64,000 bases of DNA, taken from an uncultured Lachnospiraceae bacterium. GTDB lineage: Bacteria > Bacillota > Clostridia > Lachnospirales > Lachnospiraceae. Under the pieces are notes generated by a model, which did not search any database, was not told the DNA's origin, and was given only the letters and a program-made list of their open reading frames with translations. This document shows, in pieces, positions 8,371-17,358 of this stretch. The DNA is taken from assembly GCA_910587305.1 (NCBI GenBank), contig CAJUKV010000007.1, positions 38,177-102,176 on the forward strand. Reading direction: 5' to 3'. Position numbers and translations under genes: made by a program. How positions within the stretch are numbered: the stretch's first letter is position 1; each line of letters begins with the position of its first letter.

Positions 8371-10113
8371 CTACTCTCTCTTTAAGGCCGACGCATAGAT
8401 AAACCAGCTCGCGTGGGGAATCCACTGCTCCGCCCAGCGCCAGTTATCGTCTATTTCCGGAATCGGATGCTGCACAAAGGCAATCCCCTGTTCATCCGTA
8501 AGCCCGCTGGTGATACCGTTCACAATACCGCCCGGGCAGTTGATAAAATCATATCTCTGTTTAAAGAAATACTGGATATTATTTCTGCCATATCCTTCTA
8601 TCATACAGCTGTCAAAGGGATTAAGCCCCATAATCCAGTCAAGGGGATCCTGGACCATCCGTCGGCAGCGCGCCGCTAATTCTTCATCCACAGTCACCCG
8701 GGAAAGCTCTGCGCAGGCCGCTGCAATGGACGCAATACGGGCGTTATCCCCCTGCCACCAGGGAGCCGCCGTGCTGTGGTGAGGGAAGAAAAACTTTTCT
8801 ACAATCTGATTTTCTTCCTTGCTTTCCAGGACAGGATAGCCAAAAGGATTCGGGCGGTTATCCGTAACCATAAGCTTCCATCTCATGATATCTTCCGCAT
8901 ATCCTACCGCCTTTGCCTTCTTGTCATCATCCGGCTCTATTTCGGCATACTGTAATAGCGCAACCACAGGCATTCCCTCGTCGGCAGCATGATAATAGGG
9001 AACCCCTTCCGTCACTTCCAGACGTTTAAGACCGCTGCCGGTCACAGTCGTACGGGCGTAAATTTTCTCCGCCATCTGACGGGCTTTTTGCAGATAATCA
9101 TATTCTTTTGTGGTAATGTATAACTCGGTGACCGCCATCAAAGCGCAGTATTCGTCCACCAGATTCCATTTTCCATCGTTGGTGTAGCGCTCATTGTTTT
9201 CAGACAAATAGATCCATGCCGATTTTGCCGCCTGTATATACTCCTTTTGCGTATGTTCCGCACTTGGGTAATAATTCCTTCCGGCTATGGCAAGGGCTGC
9301 TATTGCCAGTCCGCCGCCGCTTCTTAAACTCACCTCATAATTCTCATCTTCTATCTTTTCTTCCCCTGCGGTAGCCGCAACCGCACTGAACTGGTCGCTA
9401 CTGCGCTTGTACTCAAACCCAATCCTGCGGGTGCCTTCCACGCTGGTCAGCGCATCAACCCGATTGATAGAGCGGAAAAAGCTTCCGGAAGGCGCGCGCA
9501 TGCGCATCAAGAAGTCCGCTCCAAAAAATCCTTCATCCAGCATCCGGCGTTTTAGCATGGAATACTGCTCATTTTGACTTTCCGTCAAAAAATCATGGGC
9601 CTTAAAAAAAGTATAAGCGCTGAACGGAATCTGCTGGGGATTATGATAAGTGCTGTGGGACAGATGAGAAAGGTGAATGCCATAATCTCCCGTAGCGTCG
9701 TACCATCCCCCATGGGCGTCCACTTCCCCTTCCCTTGGACCCTTAAAGGGAAGACTCCGGTCGTCCTCCAGCCATTCCCCGCTGGAGCGCTGGGCTTTGA
9801 AATAGTAGCTTACCGCATTCAGCATCCTCATGGTAACCAGAGATTTGCTGATCTCAAATTCCTGAGAACACTGCTCTCCAACCTGTATGCGGTATGTTCC
9901 CTCCAAAGTAACCTCCGTAAAATCCGCTCTGTAGTAATTACCGGTATTCCAATTGGCCACCCTGCCAACGTAAACAGGGACGCCGGTATATATCTTATTT
10001 CCTTCCAAATCCAGAACGGAAAACGCTTCCGCTTTTTCTCCTTCCATGCATTGGATCACCGCTTTCTTGGGCCCTGACGCACTGTAACCTACGTGGTTTG
10101 TCAAAATATCCAT
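8371..10113 (-). CDS. GH9-family glycoside hydrolase with N-terminal Ig-like domain
   Basis: A 580-residue protein with no signal peptide, so probably cytoplasmic. The first about 90 residues form the cellulase Ig-like domain seen before GH9 catalytic modules (start LTNHVGYSASGPKKAVIQ). The (alpha/alpha)6 catalytic region contains GGWYDATGDYGIHLSHLS, matching the GH9 DAGD motif but with one residue inserted between the acidic residues, and near the end GLNPFDSCMIEGYGRNNIQY and WRWAEQWIPHASW, where the Glu is the likely general acid. Intracellular GH9 proteins include exo-beta-glucosaminidases and oligosaccharide-trimming enzymes; the kinase and SIS neighbours favour an aminosugar substrate, which is inference. 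A cellodextrin substrate remains possible. Confidence 0.85.
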   Translation of the reverse strand: MDILTNHVGYSASGPKKAVIQCMEGEKAEAFSVLDLEGNKIYTGVPVYVGRVANWNTGNYYRADFTEVTLEGTYRIQVGEQCSQEFEISKSLVTMRMLNAVSYYFKAQRSSGEWLEDDRSLPFKGPREGEVDAHGGWYDATGDYGIHLSHLSHSTYHNPQQIPFSAYTFFKAHDFLTESQNEQYSMLKRRMLDEGFFGADFLMRMRAPSGSFFRSINRVDALTSVEGTRRIGFEYKRSSDQFSAVAATAGEEKIEDENYEVSLRSGGGLAIAALAIAGRNYYPSAEHTQKEYIQAAKSAWIYLSENNERYTNDGKWNLVDEYCALMAVTELYITTKEYDYLQKARQMAEKIYARTTVTGSGLKRLEVTEGVPYYHAADEGMPVVALLQYAEIEPDDDKKAKAVGYAEDIMRWKLMVTDNRPNPFGYPVLESKEENQIVEKFFFPHHSTAAPWWQGDNARIASIAAACAELSRVTVDEELAARCRRMVQDPLDWIMGLNPFDSCMIEGYGRNNIQYFFKQRYDFINCPGGIVNGITSGLTDEQGIAFVQHPIPEIDDNWRWAEQWIPHASWFIYASALKRE

Positions 10114-10186
10114 AAATCAAACTCTCCTCTCTTTCTCTTCTCATCCCGACATGCCGCCTTGCGGCACAAACAATACATGAACTGTT

Positions 10187-11047
10187 TTACCCCTTAACGG
10201 CTCCTGCCGTCAGCCCGGAAACTACCTGCTCCTGTGCAAATATATACAAAACCAGAGGCGGAAGGATTGTCACTACAATAGCGGCCATCATCGCGCCGTA
10301 ATCTGTGCCGAACATATTGCTCACCATGGAAAGTATCACGCAAATCGGTTGTTTGGAACGCTCGGAAACATAAACCAGGGAGGTAAACAAATCATTATAG
10401 CTCCAGATAAAAACCATGATTGCCACCGTTGCCAAAACGGATCGGCATAGGGGCAGGGAAATATGCGTAAATATCTGGGGAACGCTTGCCCCGTCAATAA
10501 CCGCCGCCTCGTCCAGCTCCATGGGGAGGGAGCGCATAAATCCCTGTACCATAATAATGGAAAAACATAAATTTCCGGCGGTTTGCGGCAAAATCGCCGC
10601 CATACGGGTTCCATGTACAAAGGGAATATTGCTTAATGTAACAAAATTGGGTATGACAGTTGCAAAACTGGGAACCAGCAGACAGGCAGTTAAAACCGCC
10701 ATGATATATTTCCCCATTTTGATCTCCATACGCCCAAGCGCAAAGGCTGCCATGCTGGAGACCACCACAACTAACACAACTACCGCACCGGAAATGATAA
10801 AACTGTTCAGGAACGCTTTTGGAATGTTTACATCCGGATAATTCATAATGGAAATAAAATTTGCCAAACTAAGAGAAGCCGGCCATTCCAGACTGTTGCG
10901 GAGAATCCCATCAGACGGCTTGAAGCAGTTAATCACAACCCAGTACAGAGGAAGAAACGTCATAGCCGCCCATCCAAACAAAAGAAGCCATTTAAAAGTA
11001 ACAATGACCCATCCTACAGGGGTGTGCCGCGGTATTTTTCTTTTCAT
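10187..11047 (-). CDS. Carbohydrate ABC transporter permease, MalG type
   Basis: A 286-residue membrane protein with about six helices, EAA loop DEAAVIDGASVPQIFTHISL and the usual C-terminus GLTAGAVKG. The ribosome site AAAGGAGGG precedes the start. It follows the MalF-type partner by 12 bases, forming the channel that serves the binding protein encoded at 12.3-13.7 kb. No ATPase gene is present in the operon. Confidence 0.93.
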   Translation of the reverse strand: MKRKIPRHTPVGWVIVTFKWLLLFGWAAMTFLPLYWVVINCFKPSDGILRNSLEWPASLSLANFISIMNYPDVNIPKAFLNSFIISGAVVVLVVVVSSMAAFALGRMEIKMGKYIMAVLTACLLVPSFATVIPNFVTLSNIPFVHGTRMAAILPQTAGNLCFSIIMVQGFMRSLPMELDEAAVIDGASVPQIFTHISLPLCRSVLATVAIMVFIWSYNDLFTSLVYVSERSKQPICVILSMVSNMFGTDYGAMMAAIVVTILPPLVLYIFAQEQVVSGLTAGAVKG

Positions 11048-11059
11048 GAGACCCTCCTT

Positions 11060-11920
11060 TCAATATGTTTCCTTTGGTTCCAAAATCCTGCGCATAAGGG
11101 TGGAAAGCAGAACACCAAAGGCAACCATCACAATCGCGATAGCGCTGGCATAACCGCCGTTATAATTTCGGAACGCCGCGCTGTACATATAAGTGCTGAG
11201 TAACTCGCTGGAATTCATCGGCCCTCCCCCGGTGATCACATAGACCATGTCAAACACCTTAAAGCACCCGGAAATCACCAAAATTACCACCGAAACAATC
11301 ACATCACGGATCATGGGTATTGTAATATAAATGGCTTCCTTAAAGGGAGTGATGCCATCAAGTTTCGCAGACTCGCTGATCTCCCCGGGGATTTTGGACA
11401 TTCCTGTAAGGAAAATAACGAAGTAAAACCCTACATACTGCCACATAATCGGTATTGTAACAAGAAAAATAGATGTTTTTTCATTGATCCAAACCTGTTT
11501 TTCCCCTCCGAACCACTGGACAATTAAATTCAGCAAACCATACTCATAACCGTAAATCAGCCGGAACATCAATCCTATGGCAGTGGCCGATATTAAAATC
11601 GGAATGAAGTATACCGTTCGCAGAAACTTAAACATCTTTTTTGTCTTTGAAACCAATATTGCCAGCAGAAGCGACACCCCCACCTGGAATAAGAAAACTC
11701 CCGCCATCATAATAAATGTGTTCCGGAACGAAACCAGGATTACCGGATCATGAAATAAGCGGTCATAATTGTATAATCCAACAAATTTCTGCTTTGGTGA
11801 AAAATTTTTCCAGGATGTAAAGCTGTAATATATCGTCCGAAACAGCGGATAAATCAAAAATGTCAGAATAAATACCGCCGCAGGAGCTAAAAACAGGTAA
11901 AAATATTTCTTATTCTTCAT
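11060..11920 (-). CDS. Carbohydrate ABC transporter permease, MalF/UgpA type
   Basis: A 286-residue membrane protein starting MKNKKYFYLFLAPAAVFIL, with an EAA loop SESAKLDGITPFKEAIYITI. GGGAGGAGG gives a strong ribosome site. It is separated from the upstream binding-protein gene by 414 bases filled with hairpin repeats, an arrangement that could lower permease expression relative to the abundant binding protein. Confidence 0.93.
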   Translation of the reverse strand: MKNKKYFYLFLAPAAVFILTFLIYPLFRTIYYSFTSWKNFSPKQKFVGLYNYDRLFHDPVILVSFRNTFIMMAGVFLFQVGVSLLLAILVSKTKKMFKFLRTVYFIPILISATAIGLMFRLIYGYEYGLLNLIVQWFGGEKQVWINEKTSIFLVTIPIMWQYVGFYFVIFLTGMSKIPGEISESAKLDGITPFKEAIYITIPMIRDVIVSVVILVISGCFKVFDMVYVITGGGPMNSSELLSTYMYSAAFRNYNGGYASAIAIVMVAFGVLLSTLMRRILEPKETY

Positions 11921-11960
11921 GGCAAAACCTCCTCCCTTTCAACAAGCCCCTATCCAACCC

Positions 11961-12107
11961 CCATGATTCCGCTCTGCAAAATCACAAATCCTGATGAAGA
12001 ATGCCTGTTTTTCAAGGCATTCTTCTGAGTGTGAAGATAGCTTGCCCTGCAAGCCTTAAATGCTCTTAGGCGGCGTTTTTTGACGCCTTAGAACTTTTCT
12101 TCACACT
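11961..12107. repeat. Family B structured repeat, copy 1 (long form)
   Basis: It begins CCATGATTCCGCTCTGC and contains a hairpin (GAAGAATGCC with GGCATTCTTC), then an outer stem AGTGTGAAG/CTTCACACT that encloses an inner stem TCTTAGGCGGCG / GACGCCTTAGA. Copies 2 (12.15 kb) and 3 (30.5 kb) preserve the layout. Two base pairs of the inner stem differ from copy 2 by compensatory changes, so a folded form, RNA or DNA, is under constraint. Confidence 0.8.
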
Positions 12108-12147
12108 AACCCCCATGTCGCGGCTTTGCCGCGACACAAATATGTGG

Positions 12148-12242
12148 GAAGAATGCCTGTTTTCCAAGGCATTCTTCTGAGTGTGAAGCTTTAAAAGTTC
12201 TTAGATGGCGTTTTCTGACATCTTAGAACTTTTCTTCACACT
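12148..12242. repeat. Family B structured repeat, copy 2 (short form)
   Basis: It has the same two-part fold as copy 1 without the CCATGATT leader. The inner stem reads TTCTTAGATGGCG / GACATCTTAGAA; relative to copy 1, GGCG/CGCC became GATG/CATC, keeping pairing. Confidence 0.8.
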
Positions 12243-12334
12243 ACGCCCGTCTGCCCGCTTTTGCGGACAGACAAATCAGGGGATAAGCTCCTATTTACCC
12301 ATTTGGGCGGGCATATAAATCAGGACTTTATTTC

Positions 12335-13705
12335 TTATTCTTCATTCAGGCTGCGGGACTGGGCCAGTATCTCTTCCGGAGTAGACTCTCCCGTAGCGAT
12401 ATACTGGATGCCCGGCTCCGTCATATTAAGCCATGCCTCGCGTACTACCTGACTGTCGCAGGCAGCCACAAATTTGGTCGCGGTATTTAGCATTTCGTTT
12501 GCGCTTACCTCTAACGGGCTTGCCCCTTCGGGAGCGTCGCAGGTAATGGCAGAGCTTCCGCCAACCGCAATCATACGGGTCATAACCTCAGGGCTGGTCA
12601 TGTATTTTAAGAAATGAAGGGTAACATCATCGCGCTCCGCTGCCTCTTTGCTCATATACCATCCGCTTCCGAAACCGGACAGGGCAACATCGCTCCCTCC
12701 CTTGCCGCCGGGAAGCGCTGGCATCGTGATCATACGCATATTTTCATTGTCTTTCAGACCGGAAACGGTCCAGGAACCATTGATCATCATTGCCGCCTTA
12801 CCGTCTGCAAAGAGAACCCGGATATCGTCTTCCGTCATTGTCATACAGTCGGCAGGAAAAGCGCCTTTGTCATACAAATCTTTCATTGCCGCCAGGGCCG
12901 GTGCCCAGGAATCGTCAAAATAATCTTTCTGTCCCTCCGCGCCTACCTGCGCCAAAATCAGCTGCTCTACCATGTAACTGGGTTTCATCAGCGAAGTGGC
13001 AAAGGGAACGATGCCATTTTCAACAAAGGTGTCGATGCAGGCTTCTATATTTTCCCAGCTGGTAGGTTCCTCAAGACCATACTTGTCAAAAAGTTCCTTG
13101 TTATAGAACATTCCCTCAAAGTAGCCAATGTATGGGATGCAATACTGCATTCCATCCTCGTTACGCCCTGCTTCCATAGCGCCTTCTTTCAGGTTGGCGC
13201 TCCACTGCGGATCAGCGTCCATATAAGGTTTTAAATCCACAAACAGTTCCGAATCAAGGGGCATTTTGGACTCTTCCCCATTGTAATACAACATCAGATC
13301 AGGGGGCGTCTTTGCCGCCACATCCGATTGGATTTTGGTACGGAATAAGTCCTGGGTACCGGAGGTGGGCTGACTCTCGTCTACGATGGTAACGCCGGGA
13401 TGGGCTGCCATATACTCGTCAACCACTTCTTTATATACCGGAGCCCACTGATCAGACCCTGCAAAAAAAGTAACAACGCGGATTGTCCCTTCATCCTCCG
13501 CTCCCGATTCGTCTTGCGCTGCCGCAGCCGGTTCTTCGGCCTCCACGGTTGTCTCCTCCTGATTAGCGGCCGTCTCTTCCGTTGCCGGGGCGTCAGCGCT
13601 TTCACCGGAACCCGAATTTGAGCCGCCCCCGCATCCGGCCAACAGGCTGATGCTCATAGCACAGGTTAGTGCTGTTGCCAGAATTTTTTTCATTTCTTTC
13701 TTCAT
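12335..13705 (-). CDS. ABC sugar-binding lipoprotein (family 1)
   Basis: A 456-residue secreted lipoprotein. The signal ends in SLLAGC (Cys about residue 25), followed by a Gly/Ser and then Glu/Ala-rich linker to about residue 72. The mature part has the family 1 features VVTFFAGSDQWAPVYKEVVD and AAMMINGSWTVSGL. The start MKKEMKKILA has the site GGAGGAATAGT. It lies 42 bases after the MFS gene and before the permeases, so it should capture an extracellular oligosaccharide for the MalF/MalG pair. There is no room for much of a separate promoter, so transcription probably comes from the MFS promoter near 15.1 kb. Confidence 0.93.
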   Translation of the reverse strand: MKKEMKKILATALTCAMSISLLAGCGGGSNSGSGESADAPATEETAANQEETTVEAEEPAAAAQDESGAEDEGTIRVVTFFAGSDQWAPVYKEVVDEYMAAHPGVTIVDESQPTSGTQDLFRTKIQSDVAAKTPPDLMLYYNGEESKMPLDSELFVDLKPYMDADPQWSANLKEGAMEAGRNEDGMQYCIPYIGYFEGMFYNKELFDKYGLEEPTSWENIEACIDTFVENGIVPFATSLMKPSYMVEQLILAQVGAEGQKDYFDDSWAPALAAMKDLYDKGAFPADCMTMTEDDIRVLFADGKAAMMINGSWTVSGLKDNENMRMITMPALPGGKGGSDVALSGFGSGWYMSKEAAERDDVTLHFLKYMTSPEVMTRMIAVGGSSAITCDAPEGASPLEVSANEMLNTATKFVAACDSQVVREAWLNMTEPGIQYIATGESTPEEILAQSRSLNEE

Positions 13706-13747
13706 ACTATTCCTCCTTGTTTTTCCTTGTTTTCCTCCTTTTTATCT

Positions 13748-14938
13748 TTAACGAAGGCTTGCGCCATCGCTAAATTCTTTGATTTTTCCGCTCCATATTA
13801 CAAATATGGCCGTTCCCGCCGCTATCAAAATACTGCTGAAAAGCATCATCTTATCCGCGCCCATATATTCGCTGATAAAACCGCCCACGAGGCCAAACAG
13901 CACACGGGAAACTACATTTCCAATCAGTACGTTGAGTGTCTGTCCCGTAGCGCGCATGTCCTTTGGCACCGTTTTCCCAATATAAGTGATGATACAATAG
14001 GAAAAGCTGGTATATCCTATGCCATGGAGCAGATTCACCGGCACAATAAGCGCGGGCGTCTTTAAAAAGAACAATAAAAGCCAGCGCAGGGCCGTCACGC
14101 TTCCCGCCATTATAAGCGTCTTCTTAATCCCAATCTTTTCCGTAATACGGTGTATCACAAGCAGCATAGGGATTTCGGAAACCGAGCTGGCAAACATCAT
14201 AACTCCCACCAGAGAGCTGTTGCCTCCCACCGCATCCGAAGTAAAATAAATCGCATAAAAATTATGATAAAAATTAAGTCCGATAGAAAAGGACAAGTTA
14301 AACAAAATCAAGCCAATCAACGGTTTGTTTCTAAACAGTTCCCAATAAGAAGACTTATTTTCTTTTGTCCTAAAACCTTCGATTTTGGGCAGCTTTATGC
14401 ATATGAACCGGCAGATTGTCATAAATACCGCAACCATACAGAAAATCGGCCGATAATTATTCTGCAAAAAGAAACCAATTATCAGGACGGTAAGGCAATA
14501 ACCAATGGTTCCTCCCATGCGTACCTGGCCATAATCCCATCTCTTATCTTCCAGATATTCCAGAGCAAAATTATCCTGCAGGGGCATAAGCGGATGAAAG
14601 AAAATGGAAAACAAAGTAACCGCCGCCGCCAAAAACACAAAAGAACTATTAAGGTAAAACAAAAGTGCGATAATGGCAACCGCTACATAAAGCAGTTGTA
14701 AAACACTGTTTTTTGTTTTGGTTCTGTCGCTGACCAGCCCCCAAAAGAGTTGTGCGCACAAAATGCCAATGGTGGAAACCGATACGGTAATTCCAATCTG
14801 AGTCTCACTAAGCCCTACCGAGCTTAAATATAGATTCACATAAGTATTATAAATAGCCTGGCCTGCATAAAAGAGAAAGAACAAAGCGAACAAAAAAATG
14901 GGAAATCTGTCTTTTTTTTCTTCTGTCTTATAATTCAT
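13748..14938 (-). CDS. MFS transporter, sugar/nucleoside symporter-like
   Basis: A 396-residue membrane protein with about 12 helices. It shows the MFS loop 2-3 element LFWGLVSDRTKTKNSVLQ and its C-half counterpart HRITEKIGIKKTLIM, and resembles the LacY/nucleoside:proton symporter branch. MNYKTEEKKDRF is chosen as start because GGAGG lies 8 bases before it; an in-frame ATG six codons earlier would place that site inside the coding region. It is the first gene after the minus-strand promoter at 15.1 kb and may provide a second uptake route for the locus substrate, or export a product. Confidence 0.88.
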   Translation of the reverse strand: MNYKTEEKKDRFPIFLFALFFLFYAGQAIYNTYVNLYLSSVGLSETQIGITVSVSTIGILCAQLFWGLVSDRTKTKNSVLQLLYVAVAIIALLFYLNSSFVFLAAAVTLFSIFFHPLMPLQDNFALEYLEDKRWDYGQVRMGGTIGYCLTVLIIGFFLQNNYRPIFCMVAVFMTICRFICIKLPKIEGFRTKENKSSYWELFRNKPLIGLILFNLSFSIGLNFYHNFYAIYFTSDAVGGNSSLVGVMMFASSVSEIPMLLVIHRITEKIGIKKTLIMAGSVTALRWLLLFFLKTPALIVPVNLLHGIGYTSFSYCIITYIGKTVPKDMRATGQTLNVLIGNVVSRVLFGLVGGFISEYMGADKMMLFSSILIAAGTAIFVIWSGKIKEFSDGASLR

Positions 14939-15055
14939 CTTTGCCGCCTCCTTCACTTTTTAACGCCGTCATCCGAAACTTTATTCTCTAAAACCCTGTT
15001 ACCCTCTGATATCGCCGGCAATACCCGGTAATCTTTTTAACATCATTACTTTGTA

Positions 15056-15069
15056 TTGTAATTACATTA
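15056..15069. promoter_or_regulatory. Candidate operator at the minus-arm promoter
   Basis: TTGTAATTACATTA overlaps the expected start point of the minus promoter and contains the palindrome TGTAATTACA. The near-identical TTGTTATTACATTA lies at the start point of the opposing promoter (15289-15302). Control by the GntR regulator at 17.4 kb is inferred. Confidence 0.5.
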
Positions 15070-15079
15070 TGATAATAAA

Positions 15080-15108
15080 ATCATATTATAGTTCTATTTG
15101 GAAGTCAA
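15080..15108 (-). promoter_or_regulatory. Sigma-A promoter of the MFS/ABC/GH9 operon
   Basis: On the minus strand TTGACT, a 17-base spacer, TATGAT. It is about 140 bases before the MFS start codon, in an AT-rich 500-base divergent gap that holds no gene. Confidence 0.75.
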
Positions 15109-15258
15109 TACTAAATTAATGACATATTTTCTCATTCAAATTTATACATTTTTTACAAAATAGATAAATTTCTTTCTTCATTTTTAGTTTTATTTGATAT
15201 CCTGGTAATATCCTTTATCTGTTATATATAGATACTTTTCGTTTTGTTTTATTAAATA

Positions 15259-15287
15259 TTGACACTCAAAGTAAGCTCTATTATAAT
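15259..15287 (+). promoter_or_regulatory. Consensus sigma-A promoter of the FrlB-like operon
   Basis: TTGACA, 17 bases, TATAAT: a perfect match. It leaves a leader of about 145 bases containing a stem-loop (GCTTCTCCTTGC with GCAAAGAAGC at 15351-15382). Such a strong promoter with an operator-like site at the start point suggests repression. Confidence 0.9.
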
Positions 15288-15288
15288 A

Positions 15289-15302
15289 TTGTTATTACAT
15301 TA
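15289..15302. promoter_or_regulatory. Candidate operator at the plus-arm promoter
   Basis: TTGTTATTACATTA covers the predicted transcription start. It matches the site at 15056-15069 in 13 of 14 positions and has the same relation to the -10 element. Confidence 0.5.
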
Positions 15303-15439
15303 ACATTGCAGATAATATTCTACTTTTTTACAGGGTAACCAAAAACATAGCTTCTCCTTGCATTTCTATTTGCAAAGAAGCGGGCCTGTGGCCAACATGT
15401 AAAAACCCGTACACCCCAAATAAGACAGGAGGCAACTTC

Positions 15440-16438
15440 ATGATCAATTTTAATGAATCACAAATAATTGAAAATGCAAATTACATTTATCAGCAACGCA
15501 GCAAAATCGAAGCAATCGCGGATCAAATCTGCCAAAAAGGCTTCGATCTCCTCTTTTTCACCTCCTCCGGAGGCTCCATGGCCATGCTGGAGCCCTTTAA
15601 CTTCTGGATCAATCACACCTCCACTCTTCCTGCGGCCGCTATGCTTTCCGCCGATCTTTTGATTACCGGATACAATCAATTAACGGAAAATTCCGTAGTG
15701 TTCATGACCTCCAAATCCGGCGATACGAAAGAAACCCTGAAAGCAGCCCAATATCTAAAAGGGATAGGCGCTTTCATTGTGTCTGTTACAGGCGTTGAAA
15801 ACTCCCCCTTAGAAGCGGCCTCAGACGCTGCGATAGCCTATGGCGCAGGACGCCCTCAGGAATTGGTGTTATACCTGTTAATCGGAAAAATTTTGTATAA
15901 CAAAGGTTTCTTTCCGGCTTATCCTGATTTCGCCGATAACATGAAAAATTTAGGAGCCGCTCTGGCCCACGTCCGGAAACAGGCAGACGGCAAATGCCGG
16001 CAGTATGCCGCCGACTATCATAAAGAGTCTTACAATATCTGGATTGGTTCCGGGGATTTATGGCCTACGGCCTATTCTTATTCCATGTGTGTATTGGAAG
16101 AGTCCCAGTGGATCCGGACCAAATCCGTCAGCTCTCCGGAATTCTTCCACGGAACCTTAGAGCTTTTGGAAAAAGATGTGTGTGTAACCCTGCTGCTCAC
16201 AGAAGGTCCTACCCGTCCCCTGGACGAACGGGTAAAGCGCTTTGCAGAAAAACACACGGATAAGCTGACCTGTTTTGATACCAGAGACTATGTGCTGCCT
16301 GGCATTAAGGATGAATACCGCTCCCTGCTTTCCCCCGTAGTTATGGCTGCCATCCTCCAGAGAATCAGTAAAAATATCGAAGTGATTACCAATCACAGTC
16401 TTGACATAAGAAGATACTATAGAAAGGGCGAATATTAA
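15440..16438 (+). CDS. SIS-domain deglycase, FrlB-like
   Basis: A 332-residue cytoplasmic protein with paired SIS domains. It resembles fructoselysine-6-phosphate deglycase (FrlB): early LLFFTSSGGSMAMLEPF, MTSKSGDTKETLKAAQYL, the element SPEFFHGTLELLE (EFxHGxLE) and the ending DIRRYYRKGEY, close to the DERRYY ending of FrlB. FrlB-type enzymes split phosphorylated Amadori compounds into glucose-6-phosphate and an amino acid. The kinase that would make its substrate and a GntR regulator follow in the same operon, the frl order. The exact amine (lysine, asparagine, other) cannot be read from the sequence. GGAGG precedes the start. Confidence 0.82.
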   Translation: MINFNESQIIENANYIYQQRSKIEAIADQICQKGFDLLFFTSSGGSMAMLEPFNFWINHTSTLPAAAMLSADLLITGYNQLTENSVVFMTSKSGDTKETLKAAQYLKGIGAFIVSVTGVENSPLEAASDAAIAYGAGRPQELVLYLLIGKILYNKGFFPAYPDFADNMKNLGAALAHVRKQADGKCRQYAADYHKESYNIWIGSGDLWPTAYSYSMCVLEESQWIRTKSVSSPEFFHGTLELLEKDVCVTLLLTEGPTRPLDERVKRFAEKHTDKLTCFDTRDYVLPGIKDEYRSLLSPVVMAAILQRISKNIEVITNHSLDIRRYYRKGEY

Positions 16439-16494
16439 GTTTGGAAGTAAACTTCCAAACTTAATATTGGTGGCAGTATGCAGGAGGTATAATT
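16431..16494 (+). repeat. Family A element, copy a (minimal form)
   Basis: A perfect 38-base palindrome (arms with TTAAGTTTGGAAGT) overlaps the stop codon of the FrlB-like gene, then TTGGTGGCAGTATGCAGG runs into the ribosome site GGAGG of the kinase. The second hairpin found in other copies is missing. Confidence 0.85.
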
Positions 16495-17358
16495 ATGAAA
16501 TTTCTTGGTCTTGGCGATAACGCTGTCGACTACTATGTTAACAAAGGTCTCATGTATCCTGGCGGCAATGCCGTTAACACTGCCGCCCATGCGGCCCTTT
16601 TGGGCCACGAAGCCGCTTATGTGGGAAATTTGGGCGATGATGAATACGCCGATATCATAAGGGATGGTCTTCATTTTGCCGGCGTCTCCCACTTGCTGTG
16701 TCCTGTTGTGAAAGGCAGCCACACAAAAATATGCCTGTATGACATGATAGACGGGGAGCGTCATTTTCTTGGCATTGACACAGGAAATCTATGGTCCGGC
16801 CCTGTTAAGCTGACGCCGGAAATTTTAGATTCCATGAGAAAGTATGAGTTGATTCACAGTTGTGCATATGCTAAAATAGCTAATGAAGTTTACAAGCTTT
16901 CTGCCTTACCGGCCGTCTTCACCTACGATTTTTCGGAAAAGGAAAAATATCACACATCGGAATATCTGGATTTTGTTTGTTCGGACTTAGATCTGGCCCT
17001 TTTTTCCTGCAGCCATTTAAGAGATCAGGAAATCATGGATTTTACTCGCATTGTTCATCGCCACGGCGCCAGGCATGTACTGATTACACTCGGAAACCGC
17101 GGCCAATATTTTTCCAACGGCTCCACAGGCATTTGGAATCCTGCCAATTATGTGAAAGCCTCGGATACCACAGGAGCCGGCGATGCATTTTTAGCCTGCT
17201 TCGTAACCACCCTGTATGAACAGGGCTGGCATAAAGGGCAGATTATGCCGGAGGGACCCGTCCGCGCAGCCTTACAGGCCGCCGCTGCTTATTCTTCTGA
17301 AAACTGCAGAAAGGAGGGTGGTTTCGGCTACAGAGCTATCAAAAAGGAGAATTTCTGA
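16495..17358 (+). CDS. PfkB-family sugar kinase, FrlD-like
   Basis: A 287-residue ribokinase-fold enzyme. N-terminal GDNAVDYYVNKGLMYPGGNAVNTA corresponds to the FrlD start (GDNxVD...GGNAVNVA), and the C-terminal PfkB signature is DTTGAGDAFLACFVTT with the catalytic base Asp in GAGD. The likely reaction is ATP-dependent 6-phosphorylation of an Amadori compound or ketosamine, feeding the FrlB-like deglycase upstream. The start codon sits directly behind a family A element that supplies its ribosome site; the stop overlaps the next start (TGATG). Confidence 0.85.
   Translation: MKFLGLGDNAVDYYVNKGLMYPGGNAVNTAAHAALLGHEAAYVGNLGDDEYADIIRDGLHFAGVSHLLCPVVKGSHTKICLYDMIDGERHFLGIDTGNLWSGPVKLTPEILDSMRKYELIHSCAYAKIANEVYKLSALPAVFTYDFSEKEKYHTSEYLDFVCSDLDLALFSCSHLRDQEIMDFTRIVHRHGARHVLITLGNRGQYFSNGSTGIWNPANYVKASDTTGAGDAFLACFVTTLYEQGWHKGQIMPEGPVRAALQAAAAYSSENCRKEGGFGYRAIKKENF

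Larger units (their letters stand above)
11921..12334. other. Hairpin-rich spacer inside the sugar ABC operon
   Basis: No gene is visible. The spacer holds two family B copies and two extra stem-loops: TGTCGCGGC with its complement at 12116-12136, and GTCTGCCCGC with a near-complement at 12249-12272. None has a convincing U-tract in gene direction. It lies between binding-protein and permease genes, a common place for mRNA-stabilising or partial-termination structures. Confidence 0.7.

Noticed and set aside
12614..13234. 206-codon plus-strand frame opposite the sugar-binding lipoprotein
   Set aside because: Shadow of a well-supported gene; composition is atypical for a protein.
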